From Chaenocephalus aceratus (Eukaryota; Chordata; Actinopteri; Perciformes; Channichthyidae): a stretch of 64,000 bases of DNA. Where the stretch lies: the NCBI GenBank assembly GCA_023974075.1, contig JAMFTG010000652.1:27501-91500 (forward strand), given 5' to 3'. Under the pieces are notes generated by a model that saw only the letters and a list, made by a program, of their open reading frames with translations, was not told the DNA's origin and did not search any database. Positions 48,501 through 60,270 of this stretch are shown here, in pieces (the stretch's first letter is position 1; each line of letters begins with the position of its first letter). The position numbers and the translations under genes were made by a program.

Positions 48501-51500
48501 AAGAGTCCTCTCCTGCTGATGTTCAGGTGTATATCAGTATGTAGGTTATCTACTTTAAAGAGTCCTCTCCTGCTGATGTTCAGTTGTATATCAGTATGTA
48601 GTGTCTCTACTTTAAAGAGTCCTCTCCTGCTGATGTTCAGGTGTATATCAGTATGGAGTGTCTCTACTTTAAAGAGTCCTCTCCTGCTGATGTTCAGGTG
48701 TATATCAGTATGCAGTGTCTCTACTTTAAAGAGTCCTCTCCTGCTGATGTTCAGGTGTATATCAGTATGTAGTGTCTCTACTTTAAAGAGTCCTCTCCTG
48801 CTGATGTTCAGGTGTATATCAGTATGTAGTGTCTCTACTTTAAAGAGTCCTCTCCTGCTGATGTTCAGGTGTATATCAGTATGTAGTGTCTCTACTTTAA
48901 AGAGTCCTCTCCTGCTGATGTTCAGGTGTATATCAGTATGTAGTGTCTCTAATTTAAAGAGTCCTCTCCTGCTGATGTTCAGTGTATATCAGTATGTAGT
49001 GTCTCTACTTTAAAGAGTCCTCTCCTGCTGATGTTCAGGTGTATATCAGTATGTAGTGTCTCTACTTTAAAGAGTCCTCTCCTGCTGATGTTCAGGTGTA
49101 TATCAGTATGTAGTGTCTCTACTTTAAAGAGTCCTCTCCTGCTGATGTTCAGGTGTATATCAGTATGTAGTGTCTCTACTTTAAAGAGTCCTCTCCTGCT
49201 GATGTTCAGGTGTATATCAGTATGTAGTGTCTCTACTTTAAAGAGTCCTCTCCTGCTGATGTTCAGGTGGTATATCCAGTATGTAGGTTATCTACTTTAA
49301 AGAGTCCTCTCCTGCTGATGTTCAGGTGTATATCAGTATGTAGTGTCTCTACTTTAAAGAGTCCTCTCCTGCTGATGTTCAGGTGTATATCAGTATGTAG
49401 TGTCTCTACTTTAAAGAGTCCTCTCCTGCTGATGTTCAGGTGTATATCAGTATGTAAGTGTCTCTACTTTAAAGAGTCCTCTCCTGCTGATGTTCAGGTG
49501 TATATCAGTATGTAGTGTCTCTACTTTAAAGAGTCCTCTCCTGCTGATGTTCAGGTGTATATCAGTATGTAGTGTCTCTACTTTAAAGAGTCCTCTCCTG
49601 CTGATGTTCAGGTGTATATCAGTATGTAGTGTCTCTACTTTAAGAGTCCTCTCCTGCTGATGTTCAGGTGTATAATCAGTATGTAGTGTCTCTACTTTAA
49701 AGAGTCCTCTCCTGCTGATGTTCAGGTGTATATCAGTATGTAGTGTCTCTACTTAAAGAGTCCTCTCCTGCTGATGTTCAGGTGTATATCAGTATGTAGT
49801 GTCTCTACTTTAAAGAGTCCTCTCCTGCTGATGTTCAGGTGTATATCAGTATGTAGTGTCCTCTACTTTAAAGAGTCCTCTCCTGCTGATGTTCAGGTGT
49901 ATATCAGTATGTAGTGTCTCTACTTTAAAGAGTCCTCTCCTGCTGATGTTCAGGTGTATATCAGTATGTAGTGTCTCTACTTTAAAGAGTCCTCTCCTGC
50001 TGATGTTCAGGTGTATATCAGTATGTAGTGTCTCTACTTTAAAGAGTCCTCTCCTGCTGATGTTCAGGTGTATATCAGTATGTAGTGTCTCTACTTTAAA
50101 GAGTCCTCTCCTGCTGATGTTCAGGTGTATATCAGTATGTAGTGTCTCTACTTTAAAGAGTCCTCTCCTGCTGATGTTCAGGTGTATATCAGTATGTAGT
50201 GTCTCTACTTTAAAGAGTCCTCTCCTGCTGATGTTCAGGTGTATATCAGTATGTAGTGTCTCTACTTTAAAGAGTCCTCTCCTGCTGATGTTCAGGTGTA
50301 TATCAGTATGTAGTGTCTCTACTTTAAAGAGTCCTCTCCTGCTGATGTTCAGGTGTATATCAGTATGTAGTGTCTCTACTTTAAAGAGTCCTCTCCTGCT
50401 GATGTTCAGGTGTATATCAGTATGTAGTGTCTCTACTTTAAAGAGTCCTCTCCTGCTGATGTTCAGGTGTATATCAGTATGTAGTGTCTCTACTTTAAAG
50501 AGTCCTCTCCTGCTGATGTTCAGGTGTATATCAGTATGTAGTGTCTCTACTTTAAAGAGTCCTCTCCTGCTGATGTTCAGGTGTATATCAGTATGTAGTG
50601 TCTCTACTTTAAAGAGTCCTCTCCTGCTGATGTTCAGGTGTATATCAGTATGTAGTGTCTCTACTTTAAAGAGTCCTCTCCTGCTGATGTTCAGGTGTAT
50701 ATCAGTATGTAGTGTCTCTACTTTAAAGAGTCCTCTCCTGCTGATGTTCAGGTGTATATCAGTATGTAGTGTCTCTACTTTAAAGAGTCCTCTCCTGCTG
50801 ATGTTCAGGTGTATATCAGTATGCAGTGTCTCTACTTATCAGTATGTAGTGTCTCTACTTTAAAGAGTCCTCTCCTGCTGATGTTCAGGTGTATATCAGT
50901 ATGTAGTGTCTCTACTTTAAAGAGTCCTCTCCTGCTGATGTTCAGGTGTATATCAGTATGTAGTGTCCTCTACTTTAAAGAGTCCTCTCCTGCTGATGTT
51001 CAGGTGTATATCAGTATGTAGTGTCTCTACTTTAAAGAGTCCTCTCCTGCTGATGTTCAGGTGTATATCAGTATGTAGTGTCTCTACTTTAAAGAGTCCT
51101 CTCCTGCTGATGTTCAGGTGTATATCAGTATGTAGTGTCTCTACTTTAAAGAGTCCTCTCCTGCTGATGTTCAGGTGTATATCAGTATGTAGTGTCTCTA
51201 CTTTAAAGAGTCCTCTCCTGCTGATGTTCAGGTATCAGTATGTAGGTATCTACTTAAAGAGTCCTCCTGCTGATGTTCAGTGTATATCAGTATGTAGTGT
51301 CTCTACTTTAAAGAGTCCTCTCCTGCTGATGTTCAGGTGTATATCAGTATGTAGTGTCTCTACTTTAAAGAGTCCTCTCCTGCTGATGTTCAGGTGTATA
51401 TCAGTATGTCGTGTCTCTACTTTAAAGAGTCCTCTCCTGCTGATGTTCATGTGTATATCAGTATGTAGTGTCTCTACTTAAAGAGTCCTCTCCGCTGATG

Positions 51501-54500
51501 TTCAGGTGTATATCAGTATGTAGTGTCTCTACTTTAAAGAGTCCTCTCCTGCTGATGTTCAGGTGTATATCAGTATGTAGTGTCTCTACTTTAAAGAGTC
51601 CTCTCCTGCTGATGTTCAGTGTATATCAGTATGTAGTGTCTCTACTTTAAAGAGTCCTCTCTTGCTGAATGTTCAGGTGTATATCAGTATGTAGTGTCTC
51701 TACTTTAAAGAGTCCTCTCCTGCTGATGTTCAGGTGTATCTCAGTATGTAGTGTCTCTACTTTAAAGAGTCCTCTCCTGCTGATGTTCAGGTGTATATCA
51801 GTATGTAGTGTCTCTACTTTAAAGAGTCCTCTCCTGCTGATGTTCAGGTGTATATCAGTATGTAGTGTCTCTACTTTAAAGAGTCCTCTCCTGCTGATGT
51901 TCAGGTTATATCAGTATGTAGTGTCTACTTAAAGAGTCCTCTCCTGCTGATGTTCAGGTGTATATCAGTATGTAGTGTCTCTACTTTAAGAGTCCTCTCC
52001 TGCTGATGTTCAGGTGTATATCAGTATGTAGTGTCTCTACTTTAAAGAGTCCTCTCCTGCTGATGTTCAGGTGTATATCAGTATGTAGTGTCTCTACTTT
52101 AAAGAGTCCTCTCCTGCTGATGTTCAGGTGTATATCAGTATGTAGTGTCTCTACTTTAAAGAGTCCTCTCCTGCTGATGTTCAGGTGTATATCAGTATGG
52201 AGTGTCTCTACTTTAAAGAGTCCTCTCCTGCTGATGTTCAGGTGTATATCAGTATGTAGTGTCTCTACTTTTAAAGAGTCCTCTCCTGCTGATGTTCAGG
52301 TGTATATCAGTATGTAGTGTCTCTACTTTAAAGAGTCCTCTCCTGCTGATGTTCAGGTGTATATCAGTATGTAGTGTCTCTACTTTAAAGAGTCCTCTCC
52401 TGCTGATGTTCAGGTGTATATCAGTATGTAGTGTCTCTACTTAAAGAGTCCTCTTCCTGCTGATGTTCAGTGTATATCAGTATGTAGTGTCTCTACTTTA
52501 AAGAGTCCTCTCCTGCTGATTGTTCAGGTGTATATCAGTATGTAGTGTCTCTACTTTAAAGAGTCCTCTCCTGCTGATGTTCAGGTGTATATCAGTATGT
52601 AGTGTCTCTACTTTAAAGAGTCCTCTCCTGCTGATGTTCAGGTGTATATCAGTATGTAGTGTCTCTACTTTAAAGAGTCCTCTCCTGCTGATGTTCAGGT
52701 GTATATCAGTATGTAGTGTCTCTACTTTAAAGAGTCCTCTCCTGCTGATGTTCAGGTGTATATCAGTATGTAGTGTCTCTACTTTAAAGAGTCCTCTCCT
52801 GCTGATGTTCAGGTGTATATCAGTATGTAGTGTCTCTACTTTAAAGAGTCCTCTCCTGCTGATGTTCAGGTGTATATCAGTATGTAGTGTCTCTACTTTA
52901 AAGAGTCCTCTCCTGCTGATGTTCAGGTGTATATCAGTATGTAGTGTCTCTACTTTAAAGAGTCCTCTCCTGCTGATGTTCAGGTGTATATCAGTATGTA
53001 GTGTCTCTACTTTAAAGAGTCCTCTCCTGCTGATGTTCAGGTGTATATCAGTATGTAGTGTCTCTACTTTAAAGAGTCCTCGCCTGCTGATGTTCAGGTG
53101 TATATCAGTATGTAGTGTCTCTACTTTAAAGAGTCCTCGCCTGCTGATGTTCAGGTGTATATCAGTATGTAGTGTCTCTACTTTAAAGAGTCCTCTCCTG
53201 CTGATGTTCAGGTGTATATCAGTATGTAGTGTCTCTACTTTAAAGAGTCCTCTCCTGCTGATGTTCAGGTGTATATCAGTATGTAGTGTCTCTACTTTAA
53301 AGAGTCCTCTCCTGCTGATGTTCAGGTGTATATCAGTATGTAGTGTCTCTACTTTAAGAGTCCTCTCCTGCTGATGTTCAGGTGTATATCAGTATGTAGT
53401 GTCTCTACTTTAAAGAGTCCTCTCCTGCTGATGTTCAGGTGTATATCAGTATGTAGTGTCTCTACTTTAAAGAGTCCTCTCCTGCTGATGTTCAGGTGTA
53501 TATCAGTATGTAGTGTCTCTACTTTAAAGAGTCCTCTCCTGCTGATGTTCAGGTGTATATCAGTATGTAGTGTCTCTACTTTAAAGAGTCCTCTCCTGCT
53601 GATGTTCAGGTGTATATCAGTATGTAGTGTCTCTACTTTAAAGAGTCCTCGCCTGCTGATGTTCAGGTGTATATCAGTATGTAGTGTCTCTACTTTAAAG
53701 AGTCCTCTCCTGCTGATGTTCAGGTGTATATCAGTATGTAGTGTCTCTACTTTAAAGAGTCCTCGCCTGCTGATGTTCAGGTGTATATCAGTATGTAGTG
53801 TCTCTACTTTAAAGAGTCCTCTCCTGCTGATGTTCAGGTGTATATCAGTATGTAGTGTCTCTACTTTAAAGAGTCCTCTCCTGCTGATGTTCAGGTGTAT
53901 ATCAGTATGTAGTGTCTCTACTTTAAAGAGTCCTCTCCTGCTGATGTTCAGGTGTATATCAGTATGTAGTGTCTCTACTTTAAAGAGTCCTCTCCTGCTG
54001 ATGTTCAGGTGTATATCAGTATGTAGTGTCTCTACTTTAAAGAGTCCTCTCCTGCTGATGTTCAGGTGTATATCAGTATGTAGTGTCTCTACTTTAAAGA
54101 GTCCTCTCCTGCTGATGTTCAGGTGTATATCAGTATGTAGTGTCTCTACTTTAAAGAGTCCTCTCCTGCTGATGTTCAGGTGTATATCAGTATGTAGTGT
54201 CTCTACTTTAAAGAGTCCTCTCCTGCTGATGTTCAGGTGTATATCAGTATGTAGGTTATCTACTTTAAAGAGTCATCTCCTGCTGATGTTCAGTTGTATA
54301 TCAGTATGTAGTGTCTCTACTTTAAAGAGTCCTCTCCTGCTGATGTTCAGGTGTATATCAGTATGGAGTGTCTCTACTTTAAAGAGTCCTCTCCTGCTGA
54401 TGTTCAGGTGTATATCAGTATGCAGTGTCTCTACTTTAAAGAGTCCTCTCCTGCTGATGTTCAGGTGTATATCAGTATGCAGTGTCTCTACTTTAAAGAG

Positions 54501-56120
54501 TCCTCTCCTGCTGATGTTCAGGTGTATATCAGTATGTAGTGTCTCTACTTTAAAGAGTCCTCTCCTGCTGATGTTCAGGTGTATATCAGTATGTAGTGTC
54601 TCTACTTTAAAGAGTCCTCTCCTGCTGATGTTCAGGTGTATATCAGTATGTAGTGTCTCTACTTTAAAGAGTCCTCTCCTGCTGATGTTCAGGTGTATAT
54701 CAGTATGTAGTGTCTCTACTTTAAAGAGTCCTCTCCTGCTGATGTTCAGGTGTATATCAGTATGTAGTGTCTCTACTTTAAAGAGTCCTCTCCTGCTGAT
54801 GTTCAGGTGTATATCAGTATGTAGTGTCTCTACTTTAAAGAGTCCTCTCCTGCTGATGTTCAGGTGTATATCAGTATGTAGTGTCTCTACTTTAAAGAGT
54901 CCTCTCCTGCTGATGTTCAGGTGTATATCAGTATGTAGTGTCTCTACTTTAAAGAGTCCTCTCCTGCTGATGTTCAGGTGTATATCAGTATGTAGTGTCT
55001 CTACTTTAAAGAGTCCTCTCCTGCTGATGTTCAGGTGTATATCAGTATGTAGTGTCTCTACTTTAAAGAGTCCTCTCCTGCTGATGTTCAGGTGTATATC
55101 AGTATGTAGTGTCTCTACTTTAAAGAGTCCTCTCCTGCTGATGTTCAGGTGTATATCAGTATGTAGGTTATCTACTTTAAAGAGTCCTCTCCTGCTGATG
55201 TTCAGTTGTATATCAGTATGTAGTGTCTCTACTTTAAAGAGTCCTCTCCTGCTGATGTTCAGGTGTATATCAGTATGTAGTGTCTCTACTTTAAAGAGTC
55301 CTCTCCTGCTGATGTTCAGGTGTATATCAGTATGTAGTGTCTCTACTTTAAAGAGTCCTCTCCTGCTGATGTTCAGGTGTATATCAGTATGTAGGTTATC
55401 TACTTTAAAGAGTCCTCTCCTGCTGATGTTCAGGTGTATATCAGTATGTAGTGTCTCTACTTTAAGAGTCCTCTCCTGCTGATGTTCAGGTGTATATCAG
55501 TATGGAGTGTCTCTACTTTAAAGAGTCCTCTCCTGCTGATGTTCAGGTGTATATCAGTATGTAGTGTCTCTACTTTAAAGAGTCCTCTCCTGCTGATGTT
55601 CAGGTGTATATCAGTATGTAGTGTCTCTACTTTAAAGAGTCCTCTCCTGCTGATGTTCAGGTGTATATCAGTATGTAGTGTCTCTACTTTAAAGAGTCCT
55701 CTCCTGCTGATGTTCAGGTGTATATCAGTATGTAGGTTATCTACTTTAAAGAGTCCTCTCCTGCTGATGTTCAGGTGTTTATCAGTGTGTAGTGTCTCTA
55801 CTTTAAAGAGTCCTCTCCTGCTGATGTTCAGGTGTATATCAGTATGTACTAGTGCATCTACTTTAAAGAGTCCTCCTGCTGATGTTCAGGTGTATATCAG
55901 TATGTAGTGTCTCTACTTTAAAGAGTCCTCTCCTGCTGATGTTCAGGTGTATATCAGTATGTAGTGTCTCTACTTTAAAGAGTCCTCTCCTGCTGATGTT
56001 CAGGTGTATATCAGTATGTAGGTTATCTACTTTAAAGAGTCCTCTCCTGCTGATGTTCAGGTGTATATCAGTATGTAGTGTCTCTACTTTAAAGAGTCCT
56101 CTCCTGCAGGTGTATATCAG
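42575..56120 (+). repeat. 57-bp minisatellite, block 4 (about 238 units, 13.5 kb)
   Basis: The unit is CTTTAAAGAGTCCTCTCCTG, CTGATGTTCAGGTGTATATC, then AGTATGTAGTGTCTCTA. The 57-bp length is divisible by three and one frame lacks stops, which produces apparent proteins of up to about 700 residues. No splice sites, start context or non-repeat domain supports a gene. Stretches at 49856-50810 and 52520-55480 are almost uniform, whereas 45400-46260 and 51220-52500 carry many 1-3 bp indels. Marked variant units recur in ordered groups, showing higher-order structure. Confidence 0.98.
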
Positions 56121-56740
56121 GAGGTGATATTACGTTTTTAGCTTTTACTTTGGTTTTTTAAATATCAGGTATTTATCCGTTGCATGCAGGCATGGACTAA
56201 CATGCTCAACAATACGAAACATGTAACAGTAAATAAAATACTGTCAATACATTTGTATTTACCACTGTCTATCGCAATGCTTCCGTCTTTCGCACATATA
56301 TTATATTATTATTATATTCAACATATTTTACCGGTCATAGTCCGGTAATTATTTACACTCTAAGAAGAGTTACATTTATATATACATGCTATACCCGCAA
56401 CCTCCGTTCCAGCTGAGAGGGTCTTCTCTACAGCTGGGCTGATTGTGAATCGCCTCGCACATGAAAGCTGTAGGCCTATAGCTGTCAAACTGTGATCACC
56501 AGTTCAATACATTTTACAAATTCATCTTGGTTTCTACTTATTTGAACATGTATGTATTTCCAAAAAATCTTGAAAAAAAATTCGGTAAAAAAAAAAAAAA
56601 AAATTCAGAAACATTAAAAAAAAAAAAAATTTAACCCACATTTTTTTTTATAGTTTATGTACATTTCGGTTAACCGGTTAACCGTTTTTTAGGGGGTCGA
56701 ATATTCGAATATACATTTGCTTTCAAATTCCCATCCCTAA
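56121..56740 (+). mobile_element. Relic of an hAT transposon at the right edge of the array
   Basis: A transposase C-terminal fragment (56397-56462) is followed by GGTTAACCGGTTAACCG, TCGAATATTCGAATATAC and a terminus CCCATCCCTAA (56730-56740). The left end is not visible, so it is probably lost at the junction with the 57-bp array. A-rich tracts lie at 56571-56630. Confidence 0.65.
56397..56462 (+). pseudogene. hAT transposase C-terminal (dimerisation region) fragment
   Basis: The plus-strand frame reads ATSVPAERVFSTAGLIVNRL followed by AH. The P-A-E-R-x-F-S-x-A-G pattern is a hallmark of the C-terminal hAT dimerisation region, also seen in ZBED-type proteins. Only about 22 codons remain in frame. 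Confidence 0.8.
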
Positions 56741-57460
56741 TTTCCTCTCGCATTATGTAAGATGGCCTTTGATCAGATTCTGTAAAGGTTGCAGATCTGA
56801 ACAAAGGTGAAGAGTGTCGTCACGGCTTTGAGATCTCCGAGGCAGTGTGAAGACAAAGGTACAAAGGGTCCAGTAACGATGTGGCGCCTCAGCTGCCGGT
56901 GCATTAGTCACACAGACTGCTACATGATGTAATCCAGCGGTAAAGACTCTCAGAACTTCTGCTGACACACGGGAAACACAGAAGAAGAGAAGCCTCACCG
57001 GCGGTGTCACGAAATCACGGGATGTTGAATCGAAAAGGCTGAAATATATGAGCATCACTAAAATCCAATACTCTAAAAAGTAGAGCAATTCCTCAATGTG
57101 ACATTTAATTAAAACAGAAGCAACATAAAAAGAAACAGCATCCCACATGTTACACACATTACTCTTGGTACCAGAATATTACTTTTAATCCTCTGGAGAT
57201 TCATCCAATTGTAAATGCTTCACATGCAAAAAGCATTGTATTCATTATGAGAAGTTTTAAGAGGAAAAATTACATTTGTGGAGCTCAAATATCTGTGACT
57301 GCATGTTTTTAGTCTGAATTGCAATATTTCCAGTTTGATAGTACAGTTATAAAGAAGTATTATGATTGGTTTGTCTGTAATACACGTTACTCATTAACTT
57401 TATGCAGAATTGTCCCAGTATGTGTATTCACTGACTGTCTACATATGAAAGCACAATCTG
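56741..57460. other. Unassigned intergenic sequence
   Basis: A 134-codon minus-strand open frame (57157-56753) shows no domain, no splice context and no similarity I recognise. I do not call it a gene. Confidence 0.3.
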
Positions 57461-58140
57461 ATCAAATAAGGCAAGGCAATTTTATTAATATAGCACCTTT
57501 CAGTACGCGACAATTCAAAGTGCTTTACAAAATAATAAACAAAAGATATTTAAGAATAAATACAGCATACACACATTATTAAATGGCATTTAAAAACAGG
57601 CATAAAAAAGCAAAGATAATGAAATAAATAAATAAATACAGCAGGTACAGAATACATGAATAAAAGGCATACTGCAGTGTGAGTATGAACAGCTCAATTA
57701 AAAGCAAATAGATATGTTTTTAGAAAATAGGAAGTGTTTCAGCGGACGTGCACGCTTCGGGCAGTTGGTTCCAGAGTAATAGCTAAACGCTGCTAGTTCT
57801 TATTCTTGGAACAGAGAGCAGACCCGACCCAGAGGACCTGAGACTCCTGGATGGTTCACAGTTATGCAGGAGATCTTTATACCTCGGTCCTAAGCCATTT
57901 AGTGATTTAAAAACTAGCAGTAGTATTTTAAAATCAATTCTTTGGTCGACAGGAAGCCAGTTCTGAATCAGCTGCAGCTTTCTGATGGATTTTGTGTGAG
58001 CCCTGTGAAGACACCATTGCAGTAGTCGAGTCTACTGAAGATAAAAGCATGGACAAGTTTTTCGAAATCCTGTTGCGACATTAGTTTTTTTAATACTAAG
58101 ATATTTGATCCCAAATGTTGAAATGTTTTTGTCGCAGAAC
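57461..58140. mobile_element. Dispersed fish repeat (GGCAAGGCAATTTTATTAAT type)
   Basis: AAGGCAAGGCAATTTTATTA with TAGCACCTTTCAGTACGCG, later GGCAGTTGGTTCCAGAGTAA, TTTAGTGATTTAAAAACTAG and GACACCATTGCAGTAGTCGA, follow the order of a widespread fish interspersed repeat. It has decayed and has no intact frame. Confidence 0.55.
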
Positions 58141-59340
58141 TAAAAGGAAAAGTAGAACTTCTTTCAGCTGCGATTGCTTGCTAAGGTTTACCTCCCAATA
58201 AATACCTTTTAGACGTTTACATGCCTCGTTACGTCACGTTTGGATTACTGTAACTCCTAATTCGTTGGTCTGGACCAGTCATCAATTCACCCTTTACAGT
58301 TAGTACACAATGCAGCTGCACTTTGGTCAACTGAGCTTGTGCTACATAAACAAACTTGACTTGACAGAATAATGTTAAAACAAGGAATTGCACATACTTT
58401 GAAAAATAAACAAACATAACATTTAAATCAGAAACAGATGTCAAAGCTGGAGAGCAGAGTAGATTTGACCGAAGTGCAGAAGACGGTTCTTTAAATACAA
58501 ATCCTTTATTGTAGATTGATCCAGAATTCACAGAGCGAGGTAAACTAACCAGAACCAAAAGTCTCTCTCTCTAAATCATCTTCACGCATCAAGGAGCACC
58601 AGGTGAACACAATCAGGTAATTAACCAGGAGGGAACACAGAGACAGGTCTAAACATGACAACAATCAAACAGGGAAAACTCATACAGATCATAACAACAG
58701 GTGTATTGCCAAGTAGGTTAACACATACGAGGAATGTGTCTTGGTGTTTCATCTCATAATAGAAAATAGAACAGAACTAAAAGTAAATACAATTGGTTGA
58801 CCGTAAAATGAACACTATGAAGGGCTTAATTACATCTAACACAATTTAAAAGTAGGATATTATTTACATGAAGTGTGCAAGGAATTACGTATTAAATGAA
58901 ATGTAAAATGTACAGTGTGAAGAAAGTTATAAGACCAGTTAACAGAAGACGAAACTGCGGAGCGAGCTGTGAGTTATTTTCAAGCCAGAAATGAGACACG
59001 ATCCAACTCTGATGATGTTTACATCTGCAACACATGACCTGGATACTTAAAAACCTGATCATAACCAGGGTATTAGCAGCAAGTTATTTATATAACATAT
59101 TTATTAGTAGTGCGTCTGTAAACTATTACGTAAACGCACTCAATGACCTGCCCGGAACCAGAGTGTTTGTTGGAGGTCGGATGCTCAATGTAGAGACGCA
59201 ACCGGATGTAGCGATAAGCCTTCTGACAGCTGAGAGGACGGTTAGCTCTTAGCATTCGAGCTAACGTGATTTAAACCTTCAAATCCCTTTATATTTTAAG
59301 GTTATTTCATATTTTAATTCGACAACACCAAAGACCAGAC
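58141..59340. other. Sequence upstream of ap3s2, including its probable promoter
   Basis: 58705-58745 (GCCAAGTAGGTTAACACATA) is a retroposon-tail fragment. 59150-59340 is unique and adjoins the ap3s2 start codon, and is the likely 5' UTR and promoter. No TATA box stands out. Confidence 0.4.
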
Positions 59341-59409
59341 ATGATTAAATCAATTTTGATATTTAACAACCACGGGAAGCCGCGGCTGATCAGGTTTTAT
59401 CAGTATTTT
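59341..59409 (+). CDS. ap3s2: AP-3 complex subunit sigma-2, coding exon 1
   Basis: Sigma subunits are the small chains of the AP-3 adaptor, which sorts cargo from endosomes to lysosomes and lysosome-related organelles. This exon reads MIKSILIFNNHGKPRLIRFY then QYF, the near-invariant start of the sigma-3 longin-type fold. The ATG has a G at -3 (GACATGA). The donor GTAAGT follows directly at 59410, leaving phase 0. The R-F-Y-Q-x-F ending is closer to sigma-3B (AP3S2) than to sigma-3A (K-F-Y-Q-P-Y). The sequence upstream to about 59150 is unique and is the likely 5' UTR and promoter. The gene points away from igf1r. Confidence 0.93.
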
Positions 59410-59827
59410 GTAAGTATTTCCTATTCAAAACATGAGCATGTCTCTGTTGTTGTTTTTACTGTCATTTGGTTTAATGACTTTGGTTTTTGCTTTCAACACT
59501 TTGTGCATTAATGCTGACATGTATTTGTGATTTCATGTCTTTTAGTATTTGTCATTAACCGACTTAAAACCTACGAATAAATGTTGTTAGATGTAACTTG
59601 GCCCTTCATGTTGTTTATTTGTCAGAAAGTCAACAGATTTACATTTTTCACGGTCAATTTGTGTTCATTTACTCACAGTCTTTACTTATTATTGCTCTCC
59701 TCAGATGGTGCTTTAATGCCGAAATGTCTTTGTGTTTTAATATAGATATAATTCATAAGCTTTTACACTACTGGTAAAATAAAAACACATATTACAAAAG
59801 AGGAAATATAACTAGTTTCCCCTTTTT

Positions 59828-59965
59828 ACCAGTGGTGTTTAGTAACTAATACATCTACTCAAGTACTGTAATTAAGTACAATTTGTTCCTACTTGTACTT
59901 CACTTGAGTATTTCCATTTTATACTACTTTGTACTTCTACTAAAAGATCTGAATACTTCCTCTTA
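59828..59965 (+). mobile_element. AAGTAC-type transposon fragment in ap3s2 intron 1
   Basis: CCAGTGGTGTTTAGTAACTA, ACTCAAGTACTGTAATTAAG, TTGAGTATTTCCATTTTATA and GTACTTCTACTAAAAGATCT follow the left end of the same general family as 37715-39420. This copy has no minisatellite. Confidence 0.6.
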
Positions 59966-60178
59966 TCATCCTTCGCATTTATCTAATCATATATTTGTTT
60001 CTGTTATCTGTGAAGGAGTGTTGTTTAGATGCATGATGTCCTTTTCTTAACTTTCCCTACTATATCAGCAAAGTGTTAAAAGTAAGAATCCCTAAACACC
60101 TTATTGTGTGTCCGTAGAGGAAGTGTATTCACCAAACACAGACTACATTACTTCAGCTGACGAGTTGTTTTCTTGCAG

Positions 60179-60270
60179 GCGGAGGACATGCAGCAGCAGA
60201 TCATCAGAGAGACTTTCCATCTGGTTTCTAAAAGAGACGACAACGTCTGCAACTTCTTGGAGGGAGGAAG
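60179..60270 (+). CDS. ap3s2: AP-3 complex subunit sigma-2, coding exon 2
   Basis: The exon reads AEDMQQQIIRETFHLVSKRD then DNVCNFLEGG plus two bases (AG). The acceptor is TTTTCTTGCAG (ending 60178). The exon is 92 nt, phase 0 to phase 2. The two leftover bases join the first T of exon 3 to make Ser, giving EGG-S-LIGGSD as in sigma-3B; sigma-3A has Leu at that place. This join requires the donor to be GC (GCGAGT, 60271-60276) rather than GT. The nearest GT, at 60275-60276, would shift the frame of exon 3. The sequence match to the family is unambiguous. Confidence 0.93.

Noticed and set aside
53374..55482. 702-codon open frame (and many similar ones of 60-340 codons) in the 57-bp arrays
   Set aside because: It is a pure translation of a 57-bp tandem repeat whose length is divisible by three. 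Equivalent frames occur on the other strand, and no start context, splice sites or non-repeat domain supports a gene.
56753..57157. 134-codon minus-strand open frame
   Set aside because: No recognisable domain, conservation or splice context; consistent with chance.
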